The notes beneath the pieces were generated by a model. That model was given only the letters and a program-made list of their open reading frames with translations. It did not search any database and was not told the DNA's origin. From S015-6 sp964384945 (GTDB taxonomy: Bacteria > Desulfobacterota > DSWW01), in contig CAYLMK010000024.1 of the NCBI GenBank assembly GCA_964384945.1, forward strand, positions 1 to 64,000: a DNA stretch of 64,000 nt, in the 5' to 3' direction. Positions 1 through 9,013 of the stretch are shown one piece after another (the first letter of the stretch is position 1; the number at the start of each line of letters is the position of its first letter). A program made the translations under genes and the position numbers.

Positions 1-62
1 CGCTGATGCTTTGCGCGATCCGCCCGAAGTTCATCACCCGGCGGGCCGAGAAGGAGGCCTGA
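1..62 (+). CDS. C-terminal end of an unidentified protein (5' end outside window)
   Basis: The third forward frame is open from the window edge and ends at TGA (60-62) with a basic tail, LMLCAIRPKFITRRAEKEA. A hydrophobic stretch followed by Arg/Lys would fit the last residues of an inner-membrane transporter, but 19 residues do not allow a family call. It lies 86 bases before the aspartase gene on the same strand, so a shared transcript for amino-acid uptake and breakdown is possible but unproven. Confidence 0.35.
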   Translation, partial: LMLCAIRPKFITRRAEKEA

Positions 63-148
63 GCGTTCCCGGCGCCCCTTCCCGCAAGGAAGAGGACAGG
101 AAGGATTGTTGAGCGTCGCGTGAACCTGTCCCGATTGGAGAGGACACC

Positions 149-1600
149 TTGGATCAAACTCGCACGGAACACGATCTGCTGGGCGAGCGTGAGGTTCCTG
201 CCGAGCGCTATTACGGGATCCAGACGCTGCGGGCGCTCGAAAACTTTCGTATCACCGGGATTCCCATTTCTCATTATCCAACGTTGATCCACTCGCTGGC
301 ATACATCAAAAAGGCCGCCGCGCTGACAAACAGCGATCTGGGCCTGCTGCCCCTCCACATCGCCGACGCAATTGCCGAGGCTTGCGACGACATCATCGCC
401 GGAAAGTACCATGGCGAATTTGTCGTGGACGTCATCCAGGGCGGCGCCGGCACGTCGACAAACATGAACGCCAATGAGGTCATCGCCAATCGCGCCCTCG
501 AAATCCTGGGGCTTGAAAAGGGAAACTACGCCGTCATCCACCCTCTCAATCACGTGAACATGTCGCAGTCCACCAACGATGTGTACCCGACCGCGATACG
601 ACTGACGCTCAGCCGCAAGATGGACGGCTTGATGCGGGAGATGGAAAACCTGCGCCGGGCCCTGGCATCAAAGGCCGCCGATTTCGCGGACGTGATCAAA
701 ATGGGGCGTACCCAGCTTCAGGACGCCGTGCCCATGACACTGGGACAGGAGTTTGAAGCCTGGGCAGTCATGGTAGGCGAGGACCAGGAGCGGGTCCGCG
801 AAGCCCAGGCATTGATTCGAGAGATCAACATGGGGGCAACGGCGATCGGCACCGGCCTCAACGCCCATCCTGAATATGCGGCGCGGGTCACCCAAAGGCT
901 GCGGGAGTTGACCAATGTGCCTGTGATCATGTCCCGCAACCTGGTGGAGGCGACCCAGGACACGGGAGCGTATGTCCAGCTTTCCGGGGTGCTGAAAAGG
1001 GTAGCGGTCAAGCTTTCCAAGATTTGCAACGACCTGCGGCTGCTCTCCTCAGGACCCCGGGCAGGTCTGAACGAGATCAATCTGCCGGCCAGGGCGCCCG
1101 GATCATCCATCATGCCCGGCAAGATCAACCCCGTCATCCCGGAAGTGGTCAATCAGGTCGCCTTTGAAGTGATCGGCAACGATCTGACGGTGACCATGGC
1201 AGCCGAAGCCGGACAGCTCGAACTCAATGCGATGGAGCCGGTGATCGCTTTTAGCCTGTTTACCTCGCTGAATATGCTGGGCCGTGCCTGCCGCACCCTG
1301 TCCGACCATTGCATTCAAGGCATCACAGCCAACCGGGGGGTCTGTCGCCGGATGGTGGAGAACAGCATCGGGCTCGTGACCGCGCTGATTCCTTTGCTGG
1401 GCTATGAAAAATGCACCGAAATCTCCCGTGCCGCATTGACCGAGGGACGCTCGGTGTATGAGATTGTGCTGGAAAAGGGCTACCTTGCGAAAGCCGAATT
1501 GGACGACGTGCTTTCCCCTGAAAATATGACCAGGCCCAGGTGCATTCGCCGGCAAAATGATACGTCCCTTGGGTTTCGTCTTTGCGACACGGAAACTTGA
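149..1600 (+). CDS. aspA: Aspartate ammonia-lyase
   Basis: Cytosolic enzyme that splits L-aspartate to fumarate and ammonia, feeding the TCA cycle or fumarate respiration. The 483-residue length matches the family (about 470-480). The superfamily signature GSSIMPGKINPV is at residues 318-329, including the catalytic serine loop. The earlier substrate-binding segments GTSTNMNANE (101-110) and SQSTNDVYPT (139-148) are intact. The TMLGQ-like TLGQE motif also fits aspartase/fumarase, and KIN rather than KVN in the signature is acceptable. Start is TTG with GGAGAGG just upstream. The gene precedes an arginase/agmatinase-family gene by 70 bases, so the two probably form a nitrogen-compound catabolic pair. 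A class II fumarase is the alternative, but GKINPV and the overall sequence favour aspartase. Confidence 0.9.
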   Translation: MDQTRTEHDLLGEREVPAERYYGIQTLRALENFRITGIPISHYPTLIHSLAYIKKAAALTNSDLGLLPLHIADAIAEACDDIIAGKYHGEFVVDVIQGGAGTSTNMNANEVIANRALEILGLEKGNYAVIHPLNHVNMSQSTNDVYPTAIRLTLSRKMDGLMREMENLRRALASKAADFADVIKMGRTQLQDAVPMTLGQEFEAWAVMVGEDQERVREAQALIREINMGATAIGTGLNAHPEYAARVTQRLRELTNVPVIMSRNLVEATQDTGAYVQLSGVLKRVAVKLSKICNDLRLLSSGPRAGLNEINLPARAPGSSIMPGKINPVIPEVVNQVAFEVIGNDLTVTMAAEAGQLELNAMEPVIAFSLFTSLNMLGRACRTLSDHCIQGITANRGVCRRMVENSIGLVTALIPLLGYEKCTEISRAALTEGRSVYEIVLEKGYLAKAELDDVLSPENMTRPRCIRRQNDTSLGFRLCDTET

Positions 1601-1670
1601 CCGAACGGAAACCGCGCGGAACAGCCATTTTGCAGCACCACGCACATCTCGACAGGAGAAGGGGGAAAAG

Positions 1671-2780
1671 ATGGACAGATCCAAGCTCTTGAAGGCATAT
1701 CGGGAATCCGCCTGGAAGAGCCCCTTCCGCGAAATCAAGCGAATCGTCCATGGGGACGTACCCACCTTCATGGAGTTTCCCATGGCGAGCCATCCGGGGG
1801 AACTCCAGGGGGCCCATGCCGCGTTCATCGGGTTCCCCCATGAAGGCTTTCGCCCGTACTCCCCGCGAGAACTCATGCCTCCCAAGGGAGCCCGGGCACC
1901 GCGGGATTCGGTCTATTTTCGCACCGGTACCGACGAGGCGCCCGCCTCCGTGAGGAGGTGGTCTCTTCACCATTCCATCCTTCACTACGGCGGCGAGGGA
2001 TACATGGTCGAGTGGGACATGAAGCTTTCCGACTGGATCAAGGCCGTCGACTATGGCGACGTGGACTGTCGGTACGGCGACATTCCCGGCAACGTGAATC
2101 GTGCAAAGGATCGGGTGGAAGAAGTGGTGAGGGCTGGGGCGATCCCCCTCGTGCAGGGAGGGGACCACAGCACGCCGATCCCCGCCCTCCTGGGGATTGC
2201 CGAATGCACGAACGAGCGAATCGGGATCATCGGTTTCGATGCACACTTCGACCTTTACGGTCTCGAGGAGGATATCTCCGAAGACTTCAAATACTCCGCG
2301 ACCTGCCAGTACATGAGGGCTCTGGAACTTCCCAACGTGGAACCCGAGAACGTGGTGCTGATCGGCATGAAGGGGATCCACAACCCCGAGGTGTGGGCGA
2401 GGATCGCCAGAAACCTCGGGATCGAGTACTTCACGATGAAGGATATCGATGACTTGGGTATCGACGAGGTGGTCAAGCGCGCTTTGGACAGGGCCTGTTC
2501 GGCCACCACCAGGCTTTACGTGACGCTCGATATCGATGTCGTGGATTTTGCCATGTGCCCGGGACAGCGGTATCCCGACACGCCCGGGCTGAGCCCGCGG
2601 GAAATCGTCCGGGCTTTGCGCAGAATCGGGGAGCGTGGGCTGGTCTCGGGCTTCGACATCTCATGTTTGAGCCCCCAGTACGACGAGACAGGGGCGACCC
2701 AGCTCCTGGCGGCCCGATGCCATCTCGAAGTCCTGTCCGGCATCGCGCATCAGTTTCGGGCGCGCAGGCGTCGGCCCTGA
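1671..2780 (+). CDS. Arginase/agmatinase family ureohydrolase
   Basis: Predicted binuclear manganese hydrolase that releases urea from a guanidino compound such as agmatine, arginine or guanidinobutyrate. The metal-ligand motifs are in order: GGDHS (His166), DAHFD (Asp190, His192, Asp194) and DIDVVD (Asp287, Asp289). In the last motif the usual D-P is D-F, a mild departure. The protein is 369 residues, longer than typical agmatinases (about 300), with an extra N-terminal region before residue 45. The ATG at 1671 was chosen because AGGAGAAGGGGG lies just upstream; the open frame continues further up without a ribosome site. It follows aspA on the same strand and ends at a bidirectional terminator. 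The exact substrate cannot be read from the sequence. Confidence 0.85.
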   Translation: MDRSKLLKAYRESAWKSPFREIKRIVHGDVPTFMEFPMASHPGELQGAHAAFIGFPHEGFRPYSPRELMPPKGARAPRDSVYFRTGTDEAPASVRRWSLHHSILHYGGEGYMVEWDMKLSDWIKAVDYGDVDCRYGDIPGNVNRAKDRVEEVVRAGAIPLVQGGDHSTPIPALLGIAECTNERIGIIGFDAHFDLYGLEEDISEDFKYSATCQYMRALELPNVEPENVVLIGMKGIHNPEVWARIARNLGIEYFTMKDIDDLGIDEVVKRALDRACSATTRLYVTLDIDVVDFAMCPGQRYPDTPGLSPREIVRALRRIGERGLVSGFDISCLSPQYDETGATQLLAARCHLEVLSGIAHQFRARRRRP

Positions 2781-2834
2781 ACCTTTCGACCCGCCGCTGA
2801 CGGGCGCCCGACGAGGCGGCCGCAAAAAAACACG

Positions 2835-2862
2835 AAAGGGCGCCGGGACACCGGCGCCCTTT
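2835..2862. terminator. Bidirectional rho-independent terminator
   Basis: A perfect 12-bp stem (AAAGGGCGCCGG / CCGGCGCCCTTT) with a 4-base GACA loop lies between the converging ureohydrolase and pyrophosphatase genes. On the plus strand the stem is followed by a T-rich run. On the minus strand it is followed, after CGTG, by seven T (A-run at 2824-2830). It can therefore stop transcripts from both sides. Confidence 0.85.
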
Positions 2863-2890
2863 CTTTCTGCGTCCGTGGCCGTGGCCGCGC

Positions 2891-5104
2891 CTAGCCGAAG
2901 TGGATTGCGTAGAAGATCGGCGCCAGGATCATGGCAACCACGCTGATCAGCTTGATGAGGATATTGAGCGACGGACCGGACGTGTCCTTGAACGGATCGC
3001 CGACGGTGTCTCCGGTCACGGTCGCCTTGTGCATGAAGTCGTAGGCCTCGCCGTAGACCTTGTGACCCTCCTCCTTGACCTGCTTTTTGGAGTTGTCCCA
3101 GGCGCCGCCTGCGTTGGCCTGGAAGATCGCCAGGCAGACGCCCGAGATCGTCACGCCGACGAGCAGCCCACCGAGCATGTCGGGCGAGTAAAGCCCCACC
3201 ACCAGCGGGGCCAGGAGCGCCATCAACCCCGGCGCCACCATCTTCTTGATCGCCGCCGCGGTCGAGATCTCGATGCATTGCGTGTACTCCGCCTTGCCGT
3301 CGGCGGCGCGGATGATCTTCTGCTCCTCCGGGGTCGGCTCGCGGTCCTCGCTCTCCGCCTTCTCGGCGGCGAGGAGGGCCGGACGCAGCTCGGGGATCTC
3401 GCGGAACTGGCGGCGGACCTCCTGGATCATGTCCTGCGCCGCCTTGCCGACCGCGACCATCGCCATCGCGGAGAAGCGGAACGGCAGCATGCAGCCGATC
3501 AGGAGACCGACGAGCACGTACGGGTTGGCGGCGTCCATGTCGATCTTGCCCTGCATCTTGGTGATGTACGCCGCGGTGAGCGCCAGCGCCGTCAGCGCGG
3601 CCGAGCCAATGGCAAACCCCTTGCCGATCGCCGCCGTCGTGTTGCCGACCGCGTCCAGCTTGTCGGTGCGAGCACGGATGTCGCGGCCGAGGCGGGACAT
3701 CTCGGCGACGCCGCCCGCGTTGTCCGCGATCGGGCCGTAGGCGTCGGTGGCGAGCTGGATCGCCAGCGTGGAGAGCATGCCCACCCCGGCCAGGGCGATC
3801 CCGTAAAGTCCCGAGAATTCGTAGGCAATCAGAATCGCGGCGCCGATGATGAGGACCGGGAGCGTGGTCGAGTTCATGCCGACCGCGATGCCCTGGATGA
3901 GCGTAGTGGCCGGGCCGGTCTTGGACGCCTCGACGATCGCCTGCACCGGCGACTTGAACGTCGCCGTGTAGTACTCGGTGATGAGGCCGACGGCGATGCC
4001 GGCGATCAGTCCGCCGACCACGGCCAGCGTCACGCCCCACGACTTGAACATCGCCGTTTCGCCGCTGATGATGTCGGGAACCGCGACCTCGCCTGCCGGG
4101 ATCAGCCAGCGGATGGCGACGACGGTGCCGATCACCATGAGGATGCCCGCGCCGAAGGTCCCGCGGTTCAGGCCCGCCTGCGGGTTGCCGCCCTCCTGGG
4201 TGCGGACGAGGAAGAAGCCCAAGATCGACGCGACGATGCCGATCAGGGCCACCACGAGCGGCAGCAGCAAGGCGTTCAGCCCGGCACCCGGTCGGATCGC
4301 CTCGAGCCCGGCGTACCAGGCGACGCCCAGGATCATGGCAGAGATGATCGCGCCCACATACGACTCGAACAGGTCGGCGCCCATGCCGGCGACGTCGCCG
4401 ACGTTGTCACCCACGTTATCGGCAATCGTGGCGGGGTTGAGAGGATGGTCCTCGGGGATGCCCGACTCCACCTTGCCCACGAGGTCGGCGCCGACGTCGG
4501 CCGCCTTGGTATAGATGCCGCCGCCCACGCGTGCGAACAGGGCGATCGACGAGGCGCCCAGCGAAAACCCGGAGAGGTTGTTGAGCACGAGCATCATCAC
4601 CTTCTCGGTGGTGAGCGCATCGGGGTTGAGATGGACGTACAGGATGAAGAGACTGCCGAGCCCGAGCAGGGCCAGCCCGACGACCGAGAGCCCCATCACA
4701 GAGCCGCCAGTGAACGCCACCGTGAGCGCGTCGTTCAAGCCCTTGCGGGCGGCGCTTGCCGTCCGGGTGTTCGCCCGGGTCGCCGTGCGCATGCCGAAGT
4801 AGCCGGCGAGTGCAGAGCAGAACGCCCCGAGGACGAACGAGAGCGCGATCACGGCAGTCGTGTCCTCGGACACGAAGTAGTTCGAGATGCCCAGGAGGAT
4901 CGCCACGGAGACCACGAACCAGATGAGGAATCGATACTCCCGGCTGAGGAACGCCATCGCGCCCTGCGCGATCCACGAGCCGATGAGCTGCATGCGCTCG
5001 TTGCCGGGGTCCTGGCGCTGCACCCACGAGGCGCGCAGGTAGGCATAGATCAGGGCGAGCACCGCCACAATCGGGACAAGGTAGACGATCTGCATGGGTT
5101 TCAC
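2891..5104 (-). CDS. hppA: Membrane-bound ion-translocating pyrophosphatase (K+-dependent type)
   Basis: Integral inner-membrane enzyme that hydrolyses pyrophosphate and pumps H+ or Na+. The 737 residues form about 16 hydrophobic segments. The catalytic loop from residue 203 contains DVGADLVGKVE followed by DNVGDNVGDVAGMGADLFES (230-248), hallmark of the family. The segment GNTTAAIGKGFAIG (487-500) has Ala where K+-independent enzymes have Lys, so a K+-dependent form is expected; sequence alone does not tell H+ from Na+ pumping. The start is GTG, because AAGGAGG lies at the right distance; an in-frame ATG is three codons downstream. Transcribed alone from a sigma-70-like promoter at 5175-5204. 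Such pumps save energy in anaerobes and syntrophs. Confidence 0.96.
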   Translation of the reverse strand: MKPMQIVYLVPIVAVLALIYAYLRASWVQRQDPGNERMQLIGSWIAQGAMAFLSREYRFLIWFVVSVAILLGISNYFVSEDTTAVIALSFVLGAFCSALAGYFGMRTATRANTRTASAARKGLNDALTVAFTGGSVMGLSVVGLALLGLGSLFILYVHLNPDALTTEKVMMLVLNNLSGFSLGASSIALFARVGGGIYTKAADVGADLVGKVESGIPEDHPLNPATIADNVGDNVGDVAGMGADLFESYVGAIISAMILGVAWYAGLEAIRPGAGLNALLLPLVVALIGIVASILGFFLVRTQEGGNPQAGLNRGTFGAGILMVIGTVVAIRWLIPAGEVAVPDIISGETAMFKSWGVTLAVVGGLIAGIAVGLITEYYTATFKSPVQAIVEASKTGPATTLIQGIAVGMNSTTLPVLIIGAAILIAYEFSGLYGIALAGVGMLSTLAIQLATDAYGPIADNAGGVAEMSRLGRDIRARTDKLDAVGNTTAAIGKGFAIGSAALTALALTAAYITKMQGKIDMDAANPYVLVGLLIGCMLPFRFSAMAMVAVGKAAQDMIQEVRRQFREIPELRPALLAAEKAESEDREPTPEEQKIIRAADGKAEYTQCIEISTAAAIKKMVAPGLMALLAPLVVGLYSPDMLGGLLVGVTISGVCLAIFQANAGGAWDNSKKQVKEEGHKVYGEAYDFMHKATVTGDTVGDPFKDTSGPSLNILIKLISVVAMILAPIFYAIHFG

Positions 5105-5174
5105 GTTTCTTCCTCCTTGCTCTTTCTGGAATGAGATAAGGGGAAAGGATGAAAATCTGCCGTCGGGCGGCTGG

Positions 5175-5204
5175 AAAATAGCAGAAGGGCAAATCGCGGG
5201 TCAA
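5175..5204 (-). promoter_or_regulatory. Probable sigma-70 promoter of hppA
   Basis: On the minus strand TTGACC (5199-5204) and CTATTT/TATTTT (5175-5181) are separated by 17-18 bases, about 70 bases before the hppA start. Found by eye only. Confidence 0.5.
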
Positions 5205-5253
5205 GAGGACCGGCGCCCGGATCTTGAGCGAGCTTGCTATCCCAGCAACCGCT

Positions 5254-7464
5254 TCACGACGGCGGGCCGGTCATGACCGCGCCATCTTGGGCCTCGGCCT
5301 CGGCGCCCGATTCGCCGTTCTCCCCCTCCACAACATCCCCGTTCTCCTCCTCGACCGTGGGCCCCGCGGCTTCCCCGATCCGGGCCACGACCGGGATGAC
5401 GAGGGGCCGCGAGGCGGTCAGGCGGCCGAAATCCATCTCCGGGTTGTACTTCTTGAGCAGCCAGAAAGGCAGGGCGAATTTCTTCTGGCACAATTTCCAG
5501 ATGTTGTCGCCCGGCTCGATCCGGTAGGTCATGATCCGCTCGACCGCGTACGCCGCGAAGAAATCCTCTTCGATCTCCTTGTGATACTCGTACCGTTTTT
5601 CCTCGAACTGCTCCCGGGTGACTCTGCCGAAGGGGATCTCGATCTTCTGGCCCACCCGGATCGATCTCTTCGACGAAAAACCGTTCAGGTTCCGTATCTG
5701 CTGGGTCGGAATCTGGAGCCAGTCCGCGTAATGTCCGAGCGTCTCTTCCGGCTCGACCTGAATCACCCCGAAGCTGACGCCCTTTCGGATGAAGACCTTT
5801 TCCACGGACAGGTTGCCGACCACCACGGCCGGGTTTACGTCAAGGGGCTCCTCGAGGGGCTTCAGCCCGTTGTCGGGCAATTCTTGGCCCGCCGGTTCGA
5901 CCTCAGCCACGGGCTCCGGTTCGGGAGGGGGTGCGGGCATCGGGGCGGGGGCTGGCGCAGGTGTGGGCGCGGGGGCCGGTTCAGGCTTCTTCGCCGGAGC
6001 GGGGGCCTTGGCCGGAGGGGCCGGGGCGGCGGGTTTTTTGGGGGAAGCCTCCGGCGCCCTGGCCACGACCGTCGCCGCCGCAGGGGCGGGACGGGTCTCG
6101 GCGGGAGGCGCGGCCGCCACGATCTTCTCTCCCTGTCCCGGGATGCGAAGGTTCTGGCCCGCATAGACGGTGGCCCGGGAATTGAGCCCGTTGGCGGCGA
6201 TCAGGTCTTTCAGGCTCACCCCATGCCGTTTCGCGATCTCGCCGGCCGTGTCCCCCTTTCGAACGCGGTAGAACTTGCTTGCCTTCTGCTGCGGCTTGAG
6301 CATCTCGGCCGGGATCTCTGCCGCCAACGCCGTCCCGGTTGCCGCCTCGCCGGGCAGATGCAGCACGAAGCCCTTGGGAACGTATTTCTGTCCCTTGAAC
6401 ACGGGTTCGCGCAGGCTGGGATTGTACTGTCTGAGCGTCTTTTCATCCACGCCGTAGCGGCGCGCCAGGTCATGGATGGAGACATATCCCGGAAGCTTGA
6501 CCGCATGCCTGCGGACAGGCTTGTCCAGCGTGAGGTCTCCGAAATAGCGCCGGTAGTCCTTGGCGATCTCGCGGGCGGCCAGGAACTCGGAATAGAAATT
6601 GCGCGAGGCAAAGCCGAAGGCGGGCCCCTGGTATTCCTTGAAGATCCTCTCGTAGTCGCCCTTGGCCCTCTTTGCGCGCAGCATGCCTCCCGTGCCGTGG
6701 TTGTAAGCGGTCAGGGCCATGGGCCAGTCACCCAGGGCGGCATAGTTCTCCTTCAGAAACTGGGCGGCCGCATGGGTGGCCTGGATCGGGTCACGCCGTT
6801 CATCGACCGTGTAATCGATGGTCATGAATCGCTTGCCTGTGCCGTGCGTGAACTGCCAGATGCCGGCGGCGCCGGCCTTGCTATAAGCCTCATAATTGAA
6901 GGAGGATTCTACGTGAGGGAGGTAGGCCAGGTCTTCAGGCAGGCCGGACTGCCGGAAGACCTGTTTGATCTCGCCGAGATACGCCCCGGAGCGGATCACA
7001 CCGCTGCGGAACCGGTCCTTCTGCCCCAGTTGCATGCGGACATTCTCATGCGCGTCCTTGAGAAGGCTCCGGGGAGCCTTTGCGACGAAGAGCGCATGAA
7101 CGCGTTTCTCCTCGTCTGTGACAGGCGCCCTGCCGGATGCGAGTCCCCTGAGCAACCGTTCCGTCTTCGCCTTGGCCTGCTTGATCTTCTCGCTGTTGTA
7201 CCTGCCTGCACCCGCGCTTTTCGGGTCCTTGAGCTCGATCACCTCGTAGATGACGTCCAGGTCCCGGCGGTCGTGCAGGATCGCCTGGGAAGTGGAGTAG
7301 ACGCTGTAGACCTTCTTCCAGAAAGCGACATTCGACTTCAGGCACGGATACATGGGAAACGGGTCCGCCCCCTTCGAGGCAAAGGCGCGGCTCGCGCCCA
7401 AGACCAGCAGGGCCCCGAGCAATGTGAATACGATCGTCCTGCGCGAAAATGCCATTGATTTCAT
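5254..7464 (-). CDS. LysM-containing lytic transglycosylase (MltD-like)
   Basis: Secreted peptidoglycan-cleaving enzyme. The 736-residue protein starts with a signal peptide (basic start, hydrophobic 10-25, cut near AFA-S at 29-30). The SLT domain (about 165-300) shows the catalytic glutamate in LPHVESSFN (Glu186), then AGAAGIWQF and TAYNHGTGG. LysM-type glycan-binding units are seen near 397-442, 565-611 and 646-693, with another LysM-like stretch at 325-370. Residues about 450-525 are a Pro/Ala-rich linker. This is longer than E. coli MltD (about 450) because of the linker and extra LysM repeats. The start is uncertain: MKSMAFSRR at 7464 gives the best signal peptide, with GAAAGAG upstream; an ATG at 7479 is possible. 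Monocistronic, ahead of hppA. Confidence 0.9.
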   Translation of the reverse strand: MKSMAFSRRTIVFTLLGALLVLGASRAFASKGADPFPMYPCLKSNVAFWKKVYSVYSTSQAILHDRRDLDVIYEVIELKDPKSAGAGRYNSEKIKQAKAKTERLLRGLASGRAPVTDEEKRVHALFVAKAPRSLLKDAHENVRMQLGQKDRFRSGVIRSGAYLGEIKQVFRQSGLPEDLAYLPHVESSFNYEAYSKAGAAGIWQFTHGTGKRFMTIDYTVDERRDPIQATHAAAQFLKENYAALGDWPMALTAYNHGTGGMLRAKRAKGDYERIFKEYQGPAFGFASRNFYSEFLAAREIAKDYRRYFGDLTLDKPVRRHAVKLPGYVSIHDLARRYGVDEKTLRQYNPSLREPVFKGQKYVPKGFVLHLPGEAATGTALAAEIPAEMLKPQQKASKFYRVRKGDTAGEIAKRHGVSLKDLIAANGLNSRATVYAGQNLRIPGQGEKIVAAAPPAETRPAPAAATVVARAPEASPKKPAAPAPPAKAPAPAKKPEPAPAPTPAPAPAPMPAPPPEPEPVAEVEPAGQELPDNGLKPLEEPLDVNPAVVVGNLSVEKVFIRKGVSFGVIQVEPEETLGHYADWLQIPTQQIRNLNGFSSKRSIRVGQKIEIPFGRVTREQFEEKRYEYHKEIEEDFFAAYAVERIMTYRIEPGDNIWKLCQKKFALPFWLLKKYNPEMDFGRLTASRPLVIPVVARIGEAAGPTVEEENGDVVEGENGESGAEAEAQDGAVMTGPPS

Positions 7465-7735
7465 CCGTCTCTTTCCCATCAGAATGGAAGCCAGCGACGC
7501 AGTCGAACCTGGGAATTGGATGCGCAACGAACCAAGAATGATAATGAAAAGGGACTCCCGTGTCCAGAACGAGATCACTCAGGCGTGGATTGCCAGCAGG
7601 TGCAGAGAAGGAGCGGAGAGTGCAGGGCCTTGCCCTGACGGCAGGGCGGCCTCCGGCATCCTTTGCATGAAATTCGATTCCACAGTAACATGCCCTTCTC
7701 GGACCGAGGCAACGGAGCGCAAGGAGGGCAACGGC

Positions 7736-8248
7736 ATGCGGGATCTGGACGGCCTGTCCCGGGAAGAGGCGATCAAGTACCTCAAATTCCTCTCCGGACT
7801 GGCCATCGCGGTCGACGGTCTCTGGTTCATGGCCGCCGAAAAGGCCACGGGCTTTGACAGGGCCCTGGAGATGGACGTGGAGGTTTGGGTCGGTTACGCG
7901 AAGGTCGTGGTCAAGCGCATCCGCAGGAACTTCGAGATCCGCGGCACCGGCCTCGAAGCCCTCAAAGCGATCATGAGCCACGACCCGATGTGGTGGAGCA
8001 TGGGCGAGCTCCGAATCGTCGAAGACCTCCCGAACCGGCTCACCCTTGAAGTCTTCGACTGCCCCTCGCTCCTGGCCATGGAGAAAATGGGAAGAGAGAA
8101 GTTCACCTGCGAGCCGGTCGAGGGCGCCTACCTGCAAGCGCTTGCCGCGGCCGTGGATCCGGGCGTCCGGGTGAAGGCCGTGAAGCTTCCTCCCAGGAAG
8201 TCGCCGGACGAGGCCTGCTGCCGGTGGTCGTTCGTCCTGGAGGGTTGA
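7736..8248 (+). CDS. Small protein of unknown function (DUF6125-like)
   Basis: A 170-residue soluble protein starting MRDLDGLSREEAIKYLKFLS. AAGGAGGG (7721-7728) fixes the ATG at 7736. It is alpha-rich at the N terminus (an LAIAVDGLWFMAAE segment and a basic VVVKRIRR helix), then has several conserved-looking Trp/Cys positions (DPMWWSMGEL, FDCPSLL, EACCRWSF). The pattern resembles DUF6125-type proteins that often accompany phenylacetate-CoA-ligase-like enzymes; this is from memory and not tested. It ends 4 bases before a truncated ligase-like gene, so the two were probably one operon. No signal peptide or membrane segment. Confidence 0.7.
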   Translation: MRDLDGLSREEAIKYLKFLSGLAIAVDGLWFMAAEKATGFDRALEMDVEVWVGYAKVVVKRIRRNFEIRGTGLEALKAIMSHDPMWWSMGELRIVEDLPNRLTLEVFDCPSLLAMEKMGREKFTCEPVEGAYLQALAAAVDPGVRVKAVKLPPRKSPDEACCRWSFVLEG

Positions 8249-8252
8249 CGCC

Positions 8253-8411
8253 GTGGAGCACCGCAAGTACTGGAACGAACCGGTCGAAACCATGCCGGCA
8301 GGGGACCTGCGTGCCGTGGAGTCCGCGAATCTCTGCAAGCAGGTCCGCTACGTCTATGAAAGATCCCCTTTTTACAGAGAAAGGTTCGAGCGGGCGGGCG
8401 CAGGTTTCAAG
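8253..8411 (+). pseudogene. Truncated phenylacetate-CoA ligase-like gene (N-terminal fragment)
   Basis: After a GTG start with GGAGGG upstream, the first 50-odd residues read YWNEPVETMPAGDLRAVES and then VRYVYERSPFYRERFERAG, the N-terminal signature of the phenylacetate-CoA ligase (PaaK) adenylate-forming family, which is normally about 430 residues. After about 8411 the similarity stops. The frame runs on for 47 more codons only as the antisense of a receiver gene. The AMP-binding motifs are absent. The gene was therefore cut by a rearrangement next to the response regulator. It begins 4 bases after the preceding unknown gene, as in an operon. Confidence 0.7.
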
Positions 8412-8790
8412 GCCCCCCCTCCCATCGGCCGGAGAGCAGTCTGCGGCACGATGTCAGGAAGTCCCTTATGCCGAAGGGCTTCGCGAGAAACACTTGCGCA
8501 CCCATCTCTCTTGCGATCTTCTCCAACCGATCCGCCCCACTGCCGGACATGAAGAGGACAGGAGTGCGGAGCTTGCTCTCTCTGAAATGAAGGAGCAATG
8601 AGACACCGGTCTTCTCGGATTCCCCGAGATCATGATCCAGAATGGCCAGGTTGAATTCAGTCGCGGAAATCCTTGCGACCGCGTCATCAACGTTTGCCGC
8701 TTCCTCGACCCGGAAGCCGTCAAGCTCCAAGGCCTTCCTCAGGGCCTTTCTCAGGGCTTCGTCGTCATCAACGATCAGCACTCTATTCAT
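8407..8790 (-). CDS. Single-domain response regulator (CheY-like receiver)
   Basis: The 127 residues form one receiver domain with no output domain. The acidic pocket DDDE is at residues 8-11, the likely phospho-acceptor Asp lies in LAILDHDLGES (about 52-54), and the switch Ser and Lys are in VLFMSGSG and FLAKPFG. It probably acts by protein contact, as CheY or a phosphorelay link. No histidine kinase is nearby. Its 3' end abuts the breakpoint of the truncated ligase gene on the other strand, so it probably arrived with that rearrangement. No clear Shine-Dalgarno sequence precedes the ATG. Confidence 0.88.
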   Translation of the reverse strand: MNRVLIVDDDEALRKALRKALELDGFRVEEAANVDDAVARISATEFNLAILDHDLGESEKTGVSLLLHFRESKLRTPVLFMSGSGADRLEKIAREMGAQVFLAKPFGIRDFLTSCRRLLSGRWEGGP

Positions 8791-8938
8791 CCGGATCTAC
8801 CCGAAATAGAAGGAGATTTTTGCGAGGCTTCCTCACTGACCCGGTTCGAGCTCATTGCAGTTGTTGACATGAGGTGCCGACGATTGGTGTACTAATGTTT
8901 CAAGTGATAAATAAAAATGTATTCTGTCTTTCGTCAAG

Positions 8939-8954
8939 CTGTCATTCCTGACAG
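8939..8954. promoter_or_regulatory. lux-box-like palindrome upstream of LuxR-type gene
   Basis: CTGTCATTCCTGACAG is a perfect 6-bp inverted repeat with a 4-base centre and fits the CTG-N10-CAG core of operators bound by LuxR/LasR-type proteins. It lies 60 bases before the start of the LuxR-type regulator in an AT-richer gap (8880-8950), a position suited to autoregulation. The binding role is inferred. Confidence 0.45.
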
Positions 8955-9013
8955 GGTGGTGAGAAGGCATCGGGGACGACCGGCCCCGGTCGACGGGACA
9001 AAGGAGGGTTTGG

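Noticed and set aside
2900..5134. A 744-codon open frame on the plus strand opposite hppA
   Set aside because: Antisense of a certain gene in GC-rich DNA; its translation is a low-complexity Arg/Asp/Glu-rich series with no domain.
5224..7458. A 744-codon open frame on the plus strand opposite the lytic transglycosylase
   Set aside because: Shadow frame: the minus strand has signal peptide, SLT and LysM motifs, and the plus reading has none.
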